Positions 55,368-64,000 of a stretch of DNA of 64,000 nt are shown here, in pieces. How positions within the stretch are numbered: position 1 is the first letter of the stretch; each line of letters starts with the position of its first letter. Made by a program: the position numbers and the translations under genes. The notes under the pieces were generated by a model. The model saw only the letters and a program-made list of their open reading frames with translations, ran no database searches and had not been told where the DNA came from. The DNA is from Caballeronia sp. NK8 (GTDB taxonomy: Bacteria > Pseudomonadota > Gammaproteobacteria > Burkholderiales > Burkholderiaceae): NCBI RefSeq assembly GCF_018408855.1, contig NZ_AP024323.1, positions 1,054,001-1,118,000 on the forward strand, read 5' to 3'.

Positions 55368-55853
55368 ATGCATCAGCAGTTTGCAGACTTTGTATTGCCG
55401 ACGTCCGACACGCCCAGCCTGCCGCTCTGGGAAACCGCGATGCGCCAGGCCGCGACAGCCGAGCGCGCCCAGCAAACCGCACTGGCGCTCGCCGGTTACG
55501 AGCGCGCGCTGTCGATCGCGCAACGCCTGATCGACGCACCGCCCGCGGGGCGCGCCGACGATTGCCTCGCCGCGCTCGTCGTCTCGCATCACAACCTCGC
55601 CGATCTTCGGGTCGCCCAGGGCGACCCGAACGTGGCTGCCCCGCTTCTGTGCCGCGTCCATGAAACGCTGATCGCGCTGTCGCTCGACGCCGCGCGGCCC
55701 GTGTCGCTGCGGCAAGCCGCCCTGCATCACAGCCGCGAAACGTATGTCGCGCTGATTCGCCATATCGCGCGGCACGGGCCGCATCCGCTCATCACCTGCG
55801 CCATTGCCGGCGCAGACGCCGCGCTCCACGGCGCGAGTCCCGCGCGTCATTGA
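55368..55853 (+). CDS. OrfX-like helical protein upstream of Mn-superoxide dismutase
   Basis: 161-aa all-helical protein (TPR-like: [35 protein letters not shown]). It matches the small protein that precedes sodA/sodM in Fur-controlled operons of Pseudomonas (fagA-fumC-orfX-sodA). Here fumC and fagA are not adjacent. A conserved His/Cys-rich portion ([15 protein letters not shown]) may bind metal. AGGAG precedes ATG 55368. Confidence 0.8.
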   Translation: MHQQFADFVLPTSDTPSLPLWETAMRQAATAERAQQTALALAGYERALSIAQRLIDAPPAGRADDCLAALVVSHHNLADLRVAQGDPNVAAPLLCRVHETLIALSLDAARPVSLRQAALHHSRETYVALIRHIARHGPHPLITCAIAGADAALHGASPARH

Positions 55854-55885
55854 GCGCTTCCATCGATACGACAAGGAGATTTCCG

Positions 55886-56512
55886 ATGCCCTACAGCCTG
55901 CCTCCCCTGCCCTATGCCTTCGATGCGCTCGAACCGCACATCGACGCCCGCACGATGGAAGTGCATCACACGAAGCATCATCAGACCTACGTGAACAACC
56001 TGAATGCGGCGCTGGAGATGTCGGATCATCGGGATGTGGCGGTCGAAACGCTCATCGCGCGGATCGACGCGCTGCCCGAAGCGCTCCGTGCGCCCGTGCG
56101 CAACAACGGCGGCGGACACGCGAATCACAGCCTCTTCTGGACGATCATGTCGCCCGATGGCGGCGGCGCGCCGGATGGCGATCTGGCCGCTGCGATCGAT
56201 CAGGATCTCGGCGGCTTCGACGCCTTCAAGAACGCATTCACCAAAGCCGCGTTGACGCGCTTCGGCAGCGGCTGGGCGTGGCTCAACGTCGACAAAGAAG
56301 GCAAGCTCGCGATCGAAAGCACCGGCAATCAGGACAGTCCGCTGATGGCGGACATCGCGTCGGGCAACACGCCGATTCTCGGGCTCGATGTCTGGGAGCA
56401 CGCCTATTATCTGAAGTATGAGAACCGCAGGCCGGAATACATCGCGGCGTTTTACAACGTGATCAACTGGCCGGAAGTGTCGCGCCGGTACGCGGCGGCG
56501 CGCGGCGCATAA
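55886..56512 (+). CDS. sodA: Manganese superoxide dismutase
   Basis: 208-aa enzyme converting superoxide to H2O2 and O2. Metal ligands: His in [13 protein letters not shown], His in GHANHSLFW, Asp and His in [24 protein letters not shown] and the preceding Gly agree with the manganese type instead of iron. AAGGAGAT precedes ATG 55886. It follows orfX by 32 bp, so it is probably expressed when iron is low and Mn must replace Fe. Confidence 0.94.
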   Translation: MPYSLPPLPYAFDALEPHIDARTMEVHHTKHHQTYVNNLNAALEMSDHRDVAVETLIARIDALPEALRAPVRNNGGGHANHSLFWTIMSPDGGGAPDGDLAAAIDQDLGGFDAFKNAFTKAALTRFGSGWAWLNVDKEGKLAIESTGNQDSPLMADIASGNTPILGLDVWEHAYYLKYENRRPEYIAAFYNVINWPEVSRRYAAARGA

Positions 56513-56583
56513 GCAGTTGTCTCAGGAGACGCGCGAAACCGGGACGAGTAAGCTAGGCGATTCCGCTGTCATCGAGTTACGTC

Positions 56584-57276
56584 ATGAGTCGAACCGATGG
56601 GATCGCGCAAAGCCGATGGCTCGCCGACGCACGCGAAGAAATCGCCGCGGCGCTTCGCACCTCCGACGAAGCATGGCTTCACGACATGAGCATGCGCTGG
56701 GGCTGCCGCCTTGCGATGCTCGTCGCCGATTTCGGTGTGCGCGTGATGCTGCATGAAGAAGGCATCGTCATCAAGATCGAGCCGCCGAACGATATCGTCG
56801 GCGGTCTCATCGACTGCGACGACGGCACGCCGGATTCGCTCGCCCGCGCTGCATGGATCAAGCTGTCGAAACTCGAGGAGCACGCCACCGCCGTGCTGGA
56901 GGCGAGCGCGCTCGTTCAGGGCGATGCGCAATGCGACGCCTGCCGCGAGACCATTCTCGCGTGGCGCCGGATGCTGATCGCGGCGAACGAGTGGCCGCGC
57001 GAAGAGGCGGACCCTTTCATCAGCCATGCATGCCGGCCGATCCTGAAGGCGTTGCTGAATCTGGCGTCGTGCGCGACCGGCGGGAATCCGTTTGAACTCG
57101 CGCGCGAGGGCCATTACGAAGATGCGTGGCGCGAGTTCGAAAACTTCTGCGAGGACGAACACGCGCGCCCCGTGACCGAATGGGGCCGCAAATATCGTCA
57201 TCGGCAAGGTGGCGAGTTCGCGCGGCGGCAGCTTTCCCGTGCGTACGAAGCCGGGGCGGGAATCCGTCTCGCGTGA
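56584..57276 (+). CDS. Unknown soluble protein
   Basis: 230-aa protein starting MSRTDGIAQSRWLADAREEI. No signal or membrane segment. Cysteines are few (RWGCRLA, LIDCDDG, QCDAC, SHACR, ASCATGG, NFCEDE), and the C-terminal half is helical with GHYEDAWREFENFC. Codon bias suggests a real gene. No family recognised. It stands alone between sodA and a decayed region. Confidence 0.7.
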   Translation: MSRTDGIAQSRWLADAREEIAAALRTSDEAWLHDMSMRWGCRLAMLVADFGVRVMLHEEGIVIKIEPPNDIVGGLIDCDDGTPDSLARAAWIKLSKLEEHATAVLEASALVQGDAQCDACRETILAWRRMLIAANEWPREEADPFISHACRPILKALLNLASCATGGNPFELAREGHYEDAWREFENFCEDEHARPVTEWGRKYRHRQGGEFARRQLSRAYEAGAGIRLA

Positions 57277-57280
57277 CTCG

Positions 57281-57442
57281 TCAGGCGTGACGCCCGGCCA
57301 TCACGCCGCCATCGACCGGAAGCACGGCGCCCGTGATCCACGCGGCCTGCGGCGATGCGAGAAACAGGATCGCTTCAGCGACGTCGCCGGGCTGGCCATT
57401 GCGCCCAAGCGGATGAAACGCGTTGAAGGCGCGGATTGAAGA
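57281..57442 (-). pseudogene. Remnant of an SDR-family dehydrogenase (C-terminal end)
   Basis: The minus-strand frame ends with [20 protein letters not shown], then [19 protein letters not shown] and a stop: the exact C-terminal signature of classical SDRs (GxxxDVAxxxxFLAS, ITGxxLxVDGG). Upstream a stop codon at 57443-57445 closes the frame after only 53 codons, and the Rossmann and YxxxK parts are gone. Confidence 0.8.
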
Positions 57443-57510
57443 TCAATAACTCGGCGGCGGTGCTGCAAGCGGCCATTGACGGACAAGGCATCGCGCTCGC
57501 GCGAAGCGCA
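57439..57510 (+). pseudogene. Remnant of a LysR-type regulator (effector-domain fragment)
   Basis: The plus strand reads [20 protein letters not shown], then ARSA: a segment typical of the GcvA-type LysR effector domain (SxAxLQAAxxGxGIALAR). No HTH is present to the left and the match fades within about 25 residues. It abuts the SDR remnant, so both probably come from one deleted LysR/SDR pair. Confidence 0.6.
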
Positions 57511-57538
57511 TGCGTCCCGCTCGCGTTGAAGCGGGCGT

Positions 57539-58717
57539 TCAGAAACGATGCCGCAATCCGACCGTCGCCTCGACCTGATTGCTCGTCGATGACGGCGCGG
57601 TGAGGCCGTTGATCCACGCCGCGCCCAACGGCGATCCGCTGCTCGCGCTCACGCCCTGCCACACGCCCTGCACATAGACATCGGTGCGCCGCGTGAAGCT
57701 GTAGCCGGCCATCGCGCTGACCTGATTCCAGTGTGGATTGCCGCCGCCCGTGAGTCCGCCCGCGCGCGTGTAGGTGTAGGCGGCGGAAAGCTCGACGGCG
57801 GGCGTCAGTGCATAACGCAGGTTGCCTTCGAAGTTCTGGAAGTGCGTGCTGAGGCCGCTCTGGAACAGTTGCGTCAGATTCGTTTGCGTATAGACGAGGC
57901 CCGCCACGGCGGGACCGAACGCATAGTTCACACCCGCGCCCCACGTCTGCTGACGGCTCGACACCGCGCCCAGCGGCACGGCATTCGACGTGAGCACGCC
58001 CGCGAGCGATGAACCCGACGTATCGGTGACCGCGCCATTCGTGTTGAGCTGTCCCGCCGTCGCGGCGTCGCTATTGAGCTGCATGAAGGCAGCGCCGAAA
58101 TTCAGCGGTCCCCACATATACGACATGCCGACGCTATATGCACGATTGTTCGAAAAGCCACCGGCCTGATTGGAAAAGCCATAAAGCGCGCCGAGCTTGA
58201 ATCCCGCGAAATCCGGGCTTTGATACTTCACCGCGTTATTGATCTGAAACGAATCGTTGAGATTGTCGATGTCGAACGGATGCGCGAAGTGCGTGCCGCC
58301 ATACTGCGTGCCGGTCAACGAAAGCGGCGCGACGAAATCGACCATGTCGTCGGTCTGACGGCCGAACGTCAGCACGCCGAATTCACGGCTCGACAAGCCC
58401 ACATAAGCCTGCCGGTTGAAAATGCGATTGCTCGACGTGTACTGTCCGTTGTTCAGGTTGAAGCCACTTTCCAGGTTGAAAATGGCTTTCAGCCCGCCGC
58501 CCAGATCCTCGGCACCGCGCAAGCCCCAGCGGCTGTACTCGACCGGGCCGCTTTTCAGCTCCCAGTTACTATGCCCGGCGCCCGTCGTGTTGATCTGGTT
58601 GTTCGTGTAAGTGACGCCCGCGTCGATCAAACCGTACAGCGTGACGCTGCTCTGCGCATGCGCCGCGCCCGAGAGCGTGACCATTGCCGCCGCACCGGTT
58701 ACCAGCAACTTGTTCAT
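57539..58717 (-). CDS. Gram-negative porin (Burkholderia type)
   Basis: 392-aa outer-membrane beta-barrel. Signal peptide ends LSGAAHA-QS; mature start SSVTLYGLIDAGVTYTNNQ is typical, with AEDLGGGLKAIFNLESGFN, FGRQTDDMVD, later VGLRHRF with terminal Phe. It forms a trimeric 16-strand pore for small polar solutes. Start ATG 58717; a longer frame (58732) adds nothing typical. Confidence 0.93.
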   Translation of the reverse strand: MNKLLVTGAAAMVTLSGAAHAQSSVTLYGLIDAGVTYTNNQINTTGAGHSNWELKSGPVEYSRWGLRGAEDLGGGLKAIFNLESGFNLNNGQYTSSNRIFNRQAYVGLSSREFGVLTFGRQTDDMVDFVAPLSLTGTQYGGTHFAHPFDIDNLNDSFQINNAVKYQSPDFAGFKLGALYGFSNQAGGFSNNRAYSVGMSYMWGPLNFGAAFMQLNSDAATAGQLNTNGAVTDTSGSSLAGVLTSNAVPLGAVSSRQQTWGAGVNYAFGPAVAGLVYTQTNLTQLFQSGLSTHFQNFEGNLRYALTPAVELSAAYTYTRAGGLTGGGNPHWNQVSAMAGYSFTRRTDVYVQGVWQGVSASSGSPLGAAWINGLTAPSSTSNQVEATVGLRHRF

Positions 58718-58812
58718 TTGCCTGGGCTCCATCGATGTCGGGATAAGACGCGGGATGCTCCATCCACTTTATGCGACGGCATCGGCGACCGGCAAGCGCA
58801 AAGTATGAATGT

Positions 58813-59259
58813 TCAGAAGTCGTGGCGTACGGAGAAAGTCACACCCTTTTCGTGCTCATGATTCGCGCCAAGTTGCGGATTGGCGGAGAAGTGCCATTCG
58901 TCTTCTCCGCTCGTGAGATCGTCGCGCGGCTTCATCGGCGCGGAGACGGAAGTCGGCGAAGGCGGCTGCGCAGAGAGCCGGGCGAGCTGGCCGATGTCCG
59001 GATGAATGCTCTTTTCGTATCTGGAGAGCGTGATCGCGTCCAGCGCGTCGATAGTGCTCTTGAAGAGGTAGCGCGGATGACGAGGCTTCGCCGAAGGGAC
59101 GCTGGCAGTCGAGACCACTGCCGGAGAGGGAAAGAACAGCCAGTCCGCCGCGAGTCGCTGAAATGAAATCAGGCGCGTTTGTTCATTGGCTGATGCAAAG
59201 CTGCCGACAAGTAAAGCCACGATGCCGGCGACCCAAAATCTTTGGATATGGCGTGTCAT
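58813..59259 (-). CDS. Putative secreted protein of unknown function
   Basis: 148-aa protein with a clear signal peptide (FWVAGIVALLVGSFASA-NE). The mature chain is Ser/Pro-rich with DAITLSRYEKSIHPDIGQLA in the middle and ends KGVTFSVRHDF, an aromatic C-terminus as in outer-membrane proteins though it is too short for a barrel. No family known to me. Same strand as the porin but not clearly co-transcribed. Confidence 0.6.
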   Translation of the reverse strand: MTRHIQRFWVAGIVALLVGSFASANEQTRLISFQRLAADWLFFPSPAVVSTASVPSAKPRHPRYLFKSTIDALDAITLSRYEKSIHPDIGQLARLSAQPPSPTSVSAPMKPRDDLTSGEDEWHFSANPQLGANHEHEKGVTFSVRHDF

Positions 59260-59442
59260 CGAATGCCTGAGAGGACGCTACTGTCGGGCAAAGCCCGGCG
59301 TTCTTAAAGCATTTTAATTCATTTGCGGATACATTTCCGAACGATGAATTTTTCGCGACATTGGCTCTGCTAATCGAATCGCGCCGAACGATTGTGCAGG
59401 CAATCGAAACAGTCGTGCTTCACGCGCCCGGCTGGCGAGACG

Positions 59443-60066
59443 TCATTCGGGGGCGCCGCTCAGCACGACGCGACGAAAGAATTGCGCGAGAACGTCTTCG
59501 GCGAATTGCGCCGGCACCGATTGCGGGTCCGACGAATAAAAGAACTGCACGCCGTCGCACAGCGCAATGAGCCCGAGCGCCATCTGTTCCGGCGGCATCG
59601 TGAGCGGCGTGCCCACGCGCTCGGAGAATGCCCTGATGTAGTCGGTCGTGGTCTGCCTGAGTTCGCGCATCAGCGCATTGAAGCTCGCGCGAAAGCCTGG
59701 ATCGCGGCTCGCGTGCAGCTTCGCCTCGACCCACAGCAGGAAGCACGCATTGTTCTGATAACACTCGCTGTAGTACTGCAGCACGCGCGCTTCCATGTCG
59801 GCGCGCGAGGCCTCGCCGTCCTCGAACAGGGCGGACATGCGCTGCATGATGGTGTCGTGATCGCGCTTGAGCACGTTGAGCAGCAGCTCGGCCTTGCTCG
59901 AAAAGTTCGAATAGAACGCGCCGCGCGTATAACCCGCGTCGGCGGCCACATCTTCCACGCTCGACGCGCCGAATCCCTTCTTGATGAAGACCGCCTGCGC
60001 AGCGTCGAGCAGACGCTGACGCGTCTGGTCACGGCTCTGCTCGCGGGTAAGACGTACTGGTTTCAT
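59443..60066 (-). CDS. TetR-family regulator of the adjacent RND operon
   Basis: 207-aa repressor of the AcrR/TtgR-like group. HTH: TRQRLLDAAQAVFIKKGFGA, then SSVEDVAADAGYTRGAFYSN. The C-terminal domain would bind drugs. Divergent from an RND pump; a 32-bp operator-like dyad lies between. Start ATG 60066. Presumably derepresses the pump when its ligand binds. Confidence 0.92.
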   Translation of the reverse strand: MKPVRLTREQSRDQTRQRLLDAAQAVFIKKGFGASSVEDVAADAGYTRGAFYSNFSSKAELLLNVLKRDHDTIMQRMSALFEDGEASRADMEARVLQYYSECYQNNACFLLWVEAKLHASRDPGFRASFNALMRELRQTTTDYIRAFSERVGTPLTMPPEQMALGLIALCDGVQFFYSSDPQSVPAQFAEDVLAQFFRRVVLSGAPE

Positions 60067-60105
60067 GTGCCAAAGTGTAGCATCGGGGGGCTTACAAATC
60101 CGTCT

Positions 60106-60138
60106 TTGCATTCAGATACAACTGTGTATTAGAATGCA
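60106..60138 (+). promoter_or_regulatory. Promoter with TetR operator of the RND operon
   Basis: Dyad TGCATTC-AG-ATACA-ACTG / TGTAT-TA-GAATGCA spans 60107-60138. A -35 TTGCAT (60106-60111) and -10 TAGAAT (60130-60135), spaced 18 bp, overlap it, so TetR binding would block RNA polymerase. Confidence 0.75.
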
Positions 60139-60327
60139 CTTCGTATTCTCGTCCGGGTCGTCGAAACCCTTGCCGGACGGGGCTTTCGGGTCAGCACGGA
60201 TCCGCCCCGCTCAGGTTCGCTTCTCGACGATGTTCGCCGGACACCCTTTTCTCTTGCTTCGCCCATGAGCGGCGCGTCGCGGTTGCCCGGCGCGCGGCAC
60301 CATGCCCTTGCGGGCGCCGAGGTTCCT

Positions 60328-61446
60328 GTGAAGCTCTTCCACTCACCCGCGTCGGTCGTGGCGCGCGCGGCATTCGTACCCATCGTCTGCGTTGCGCTCG
60401 TCGCCTGCAAACGGCATGAAGCGCCGGCGCCGGCGCCCCGCCCGGTCGTCGCCGTCGCGGCGCAGGCGGACGGTCACGCGGGCACGTCCAGCCTGCCCGG
60501 ACAGGTTCAGTCGCGCTATTCGACGCCGCTGTCCTTTCGCATCAACGGCAAGATTCTCGAGCGGCGCGTGCGCCTCGGCGATACCGTGAAAGCCGGACAG
60601 ATCGTCGCCCGGCTCGATCCCGCCGATGCCGAGAAGAACAACGCGAGCGCGCGCGCACAGCTCGACGCCGCCGAGCATCAGCTCGTCTATGCAAAGCAGC
60701 AGCTCGACCGCGATCGCGCGCAGGCTGCGGAAAACCTCATCGCGCCGGCGCAGCTCGAACAGACGCAGAACGCCTATGCTTCCGCGCTCGCGCAGCGCAA
60801 TCAGGCGCAGCAGCAGGCGGGACTGTCCGCCGATCAACTGCGCTACGCGACCCTCAGCGCCGATCACGCGGGCGTCATCACCGCCGAGCAGGCCGACACC
60901 GGGCAGAACGTCACGTCAGGCCAGGCCGTCTACACGCTCGCGTGGAGCGGCGATATCGACGTGATCTGCGACGTGCCCGAAGCCGCGCTCGGCGCATTCG
61001 CCGTGGGCCGCGAAGCGAGCGTGAAACTTGCCGCATTGCCGAAGCAGACCTTCAAGGCGCGCGTGCGCGAACTCGCGCCCGCCGCCGATACGCAAAGCCG
61101 CACCTGGCGCGCCAAGCTCACGCTCGAAGCGCCGACGCCCGACGTGCGCCTCGGCATGACGGCGGATATCGCGTTCGCCGCGTCCAGCGGCGCGCAAGGT
61201 GCGTTCACCGTCCCGTCGACGGCGCTCTTTCACGACAACGGCCATCCCGCCGTGTGGGTCGTGAAGCAGGGCGACGCGCTCGAACTGAGACGCGTCGACG
61301 TCGCGCGCTATGGCGAGCGCACGGTGACGCTCGCGGGCGGCATCGCAGCCGGCGAGCGCATCGTGTGGCAAGGCGTGCATACGGTGTCCGCGGGCGAGAA
61401 AGTGCGCGTCGTCGCGCCGCTGCATCCCGAGGACTTCGCGTCATGA
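60328..61446 (+). CDS. RND efflux periplasmic adaptor (membrane fusion protein)
   Basis: About 372 aa. Lipoprotein signal ends VALVACKR (Cys near residue 27). Biotinyl-lipoyl half GKILERRVRLGDTVKAGQIVARLD, coiled-coil hairpin with long Gln/Ala-rich helices (residues about 105-170), then barrel and membrane-proximal domains. GTG 60328 was chosen because GAGG lies upstream and it gives a normal lipoprotein start; an ATG at 60265 is alternative. It overlaps the pump gene by ATGA. Confidence 0.88.
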   Translation: MKLFHSPASVVARAAFVPIVCVALVACKRHEAPAPAPRPVVAVAAQADGHAGTSSLPGQVQSRYSTPLSFRINGKILERRVRLGDTVKAGQIVARLDPADAEKNNASARAQLDAAEHQLVYAKQQLDRDRAQAAENLIAPAQLEQTQNAYASALAQRNQAQQQAGLSADQLRYATLSADHAGVITAEQADTGQNVTSGQAVYTLAWSGDIDVICDVPEAALGAFAVGREASVKLAALPKQTFKARVRELAPAADTQSRTWRAKLTLEAPTPDVRLGMTADIAFAASSGAQGAFTVPSTALFHDNGHPAVWVVKQGDALELRRVDVARYGERTVTLAGGIAAGERIVWQGVHTVSAGEKVRVVAPLHPEDFAS

Positions 61447-64000
61447 GCGACACTCGCGAAGACGACAACCCGCATCGCCACGAAGAAGGCCGCTTCAATC
61501 TCTCCGCGTGGGCCCTGCGGCATCGCGCGCTCGTCGTGTTCCTCATCGCGATGGCGACGATCTTCGGCATCCTCTCGTACACGCGGCTCGCGCAATCCGA
61601 AGATCCGCCCTTCACGTTCCGCGTGATGGTGATTCGCACGTTCTGGCCGGGCGCGACCGCGCGTCAGGTGCAGGAGGAAGTGACCGACCGCATCGCGCGC
61701 AAGCTCCAGGAAACGCCGTACACGGACTTCATGCGCAGCTACTCGCGCCCCGGCGAATCGCTGATCTTCTTTCAGATGAAGGACTCCGCGCCCGCGAAGG
61801 ACGTGCCGGAGGAGTGGTATCAGATCCGCAAGAAAGTGGGCGATATCGCCGCGACCCTGCCGCCCGGCGTGCAAGGCCCGTTCTTCAACGACGAATTCGG
61901 CGACGTCTACACCAATATCTACGCGCTCGAAGGCGACGGCTTTTCGCCCGCGCAACTGCACGATTACGCCGATGCGTTGCGCACCGTTCTGTTGCGCGTG
62001 CCGGGCGTCGCGAAGGTCGACTACTTCGGCGATCAGGAAGAGCGCATCTACGTGGAGATTCCCAACACCACGCTCACGCGCCTGAACATCTCGCCGCAGC
62101 AGATCGCGCAGGCCATCGACGGACAGAACGCCGTATCCCCCGCAGGCGTGCTGACGACGCCCAACGATCGCGTGTTCGTGCGTCCGAGCGGTCAGTTCAA
62201 GGACGTGAATGCGCTCGCCGATACGCTCATCAACGTGAACGGCCGTTCGTTCCGTCTCGGCGATATCGCCACGATCCAGCGCGGCTACATCGATCCGATC
62301 GCCACACAGATGCGCTCGGCGGGCACGCCGGTGCTCGGCATCGGCATCTCGATGCAGCCGGGCGAAGACGTCGTGCGGCTCGGCAAGTCGCTCGATGAAA
62401 CCATGCTCAAGTTGCGCGCGCAACTGCCGGCGGGACTGAAGCTGACCGAAGTGTCCAGCATGCCGCACGCGGTCTCGCATTCCGTCGACGACTTTCTGGA
62501 GGCGGTGGCCGAAGCGGTCGTCATCGTGCTGATCGTGAGTCTGGTGTCGCTCGGCGTGCGTACGGGCATGGTGGTCGTGATCTCGATTCCGATCGTGCTC
62601 GCCGTCACCGCGCTCTTCATGTATCTGTTCGATATCGGCCTGCACAAGGTCTCGCTCGGCACGCTGATCCTGGCGCTCGGTCTGCTCGTCGATGACGCGA
62701 TCATCGCCGTCGAGATGATGGCCGTGAAACTGGAGCAGGGCTGGACGCGCGCGCGCGCCGCCGCGTTCGCCTACACGAGCACCGCGTTCCCGATGCTGAC
62801 CGGCACGCTCGTCACCGTCGCGGGCTTTTTGCCGATCGCGCTCGCGAAATCGAGCACCGGCGAATACACGCGCTCGATCTTCGAAGTCTCGGCGATCGCG
62901 CTGATCGCGTCGTGGCTCGCGGCGGTGGTGCTGATTCCGTTGCTCGGCTACAAGCTGCTGCCCGAGCGCAAGAAGGAAGCGCATCTGCCCGACGATCACG
63001 AACACGATATCTACGACACGAAGTTCTACGGACGCCTGCGCCGCTGGGTCGGCTGGTGCGTGAAGCGGCGTTTCGTGGTGCTCGCGATCACGGTCGTGCT
63101 GTTCGTCATCGCGATGGCCGGCTTCACGCTCGTGCCGCAGCAGTTCTTCCCGAGCTCGGACCGTCCCGAACTGCTGATCGACGTGAGGTTGCAGGAAGGC
63201 GCATCGTTCGACGCGACCTTGCGCGAAGCGAAGCGGCTCGAAGAAGCGCTGAAGGGCCGCGATGAAATCGATCATGTGGTGAGCTTCGTCGGCACGGGCG
63301 CGCCGCGTTTCTATCTGCCGCTCGACCAGCAATTGCCGACACCCAACTTCGCGCAGTTCGTCGTCACGGCGAAGTCGGTCGAAGCGCGCGAAGCGCTCGC
63401 GCGCTGGCTCGATCCGATGTTGCGCGAGCGCTTTCCCGCCGTGCGCACGCGTCTGTCGCGGCTGGAAAACGGTCCGCCCGTGGGTTATCCGGTGCAGTTC
63501 CGCGTGAGCGGCGACGACATCGGCACGGTGCGTCATATCGCCGAGCAGGTCTCCGCCGACATGCGCGCCGATGCCCGCACGACCAATGTGCAGTTCGACT
63601 GGGACGAGCCTTCGGAGCGCTCGGTGCGCTTCGAGATCGACCAGCAGAAAGCGCGCGATGCGGGCGTCACGTCGCAGGACGTCGCGAGCTTTCTCGCGAT
63701 GACGCTGACCGGCACCACAGTCACGCAGTATCGCGAACGCGACAAGCTGATCAGCGTCGATTTGCGCGCGCCGCGCGCCGAGCGCGTCGATCCTTCGCGG
63801 CTCGCGACCCTCGCGATGCCGACGCCGCACGGACCGGTACCGTTGAGCGCGCTGGGCCGCATCGTCGATACGCTCGAATACGGCGTGATCTGGGAACGCG
63901 ACCGTCAGCCGACCATCACCGTGCAGTCCGACGTCAAGGGCGACGCGCAAGGCATCGACGTGACGCAGGCTATCGACAAAAAACTCGACGAGATTCGCCG
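61443..64000 (+). CDS. RND efflux inner-membrane pump (cut by right window edge)
   Basis: The frame is open from ATG 61443 to the end (about 852 residues). Starts MSDTREDDNPHRHEEGRFNL, then the first helix ALVVFLIAMATIFGILSYTR. Proton-relay residues are in LGLLVDDAIIAVEMM (helix 4, two Asp). Porter domains show FGDQEERIYVEIPNTTLTRL. The N-terminus is longer than in AcrB, with a His-rich part. RND pumps export drugs or other compounds with the adaptor just upstream; the outer-membrane channel is beyond the window if encoded here. Confidence 0.9.
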   Translation, partial: MSDTREDDNPHRHEEGRFNLSAWALRHRALVVFLIAMATIFGILSYTRLAQSEDPPFTFRVMVIRTFWPGATARQVQEEVTDRIARKLQETPYTDFMRSYSRPGESLIFFQMKDSAPAKDVPEEWYQIRKKVGDIAATLPPGVQGPFFNDEFGDVYTNIYALEGDGFSPAQLHDYADALRTVLLRVPGVAKVDYFGDQEERIYVEIPNTTLTRLNISPQQIAQAIDGQNAVSPAGVLTTPNDRVFVRPSGQFKDVNALADTLINVNGRSFRLGDIATIQRGYIDPIATQMRSAGTPVLGIGISMQPGEDVVRLGKSLDETMLKLRAQLPAGLKLTEVSSMPHAVSHSVDDFLEAVAEAVVIVLIVSLVSLGVRTGMVVVISIPIVLAVTALFMYLFDIGLHKVSLGTLILALGLLVDDAIIAVEMMAVKLEQGWTRARAAAFAYTSTAFPMLTGTLVTVAGFLPIALAKSSTGEYTRSIFEVSAIALIASWLAAVVLIPLLGYKLLPERKKEAHLPDDHEHDIYDTKFYGRLRRWVGWCVKRRFVVLAITVVLFVIAMAGFTLVPQQFFPSSDRPELLIDVRLQEGASFDATLREAKRLEEALKGRDEIDHVVSFVGTGAPRFYLPLDQQLPTPNFAQFVVTAKSVEAREALARWLDPMLRERFPAVRTRLSRLENGPPVGYPVQFRVSGDDIGTVRHIAEQVSADMRADARTTNVQFDWDEPSERSVRFEIDQQKARDAGVTSQDVASFLAMTLTGTTVTQYRERDKLISVDLRAPRAERVDPSRLATLAMPTPHGPVPLSALGRIVDTLEYGVIWERDRQPTITVQSDVKGDAQGIDVTQAIDKKLDEIR

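Noticed and set aside
61308..63950. 880-codon minus-strand open frame
   Set aside because: It lies antisense to the RND pump; the frame is open because of strong GC bias at third positions. Its product is Arg/His-rich with no family.

Overview
The window looks like chromosomal DNA of a high-GC beta-proteobacterium of the Burkholderiaceae, most likely the Paraburkholderia/Caballeronia group. This rests on the gene families (tad pilus locus, Burkholderia-type porin, CadA/CadR pair, Fur-controlled orfX-sodA, several MFS and RND exporters), the strong G/C bias at codon third positions that opens long false antisense frames everywhere, and the familiar style of the regulators. No rRNA, tRNA, CRISPR array, insertion sequence or phage gene was recognised.

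Layout. 1-9113 (minus strand) is a tad/Flp type IVb pilus operon, read flp - tadV - cpaB - cpaC - cpaD - tadZ - tadA - tadB - tadC - tadD. Most later genes overlap by ATGA and the left window edge cuts tadD. 9539-10595 holds a small membrane protein and a 3-methyladenine glycosylase. 10601-15195 is a branched-chain amino-acid/amide ABC importer whose two permeases are fused into one protein. Divergent from it are a gamma-glutamylputrescine-synthetase-like enzyme and a class III aminotransferase, which suggests amine catabolism. 18462-22020 carries a LysR regulator and a divergent pair of hydroxyacid dehydrogenase and MFS importer. 22073-28928 is a run of small housekeeping and stress genes (TetR, SnoaL-like, VOC, GTP cyclohydrolase I, serine acetyltransferase, several small unknowns).

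29341-36283 is the most unusual part. It is a two-module nonribosomal peptide synthetase ending in a reductase domain (C-A-PCP-C-A-PCP-TD). Its second adenylation domain is broken: a 231-bp piece encoding motifs A6-A7 lies on the opposite strand, and about 170 bp is missing on each side of it. Flipping the piece back does not restore the frame, so this is either a deletion-inversion-deletion scar or an assembly error.

36333-43917 carries an SMP-30 lactonase, a hipBA toxin-antitoxin operon with two large tandem palindromes, an aldehyde dehydrogenase, a DHA2 exporter, UspA and an FNR-type regulator. 44083-48547 has an EgtB-like enzyme, a zinc-ribbon protein and a divergent cadA/cadR metal-resistance pair with a clear MerR-type operator. 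48614-56512 is iron-related: a TonB siderophore receptor, a PepSY protein, and a Fur-box-preceded orfX-sodA operon, interrupted by a sterol-desaturase-family gene and another DHA2 exporter. 57281-57510 contains remnants of an SDR and a LysR gene. A porin, an unknown secreted protein and a TetR-controlled RND efflux operon, cut by the right edge, end the window.
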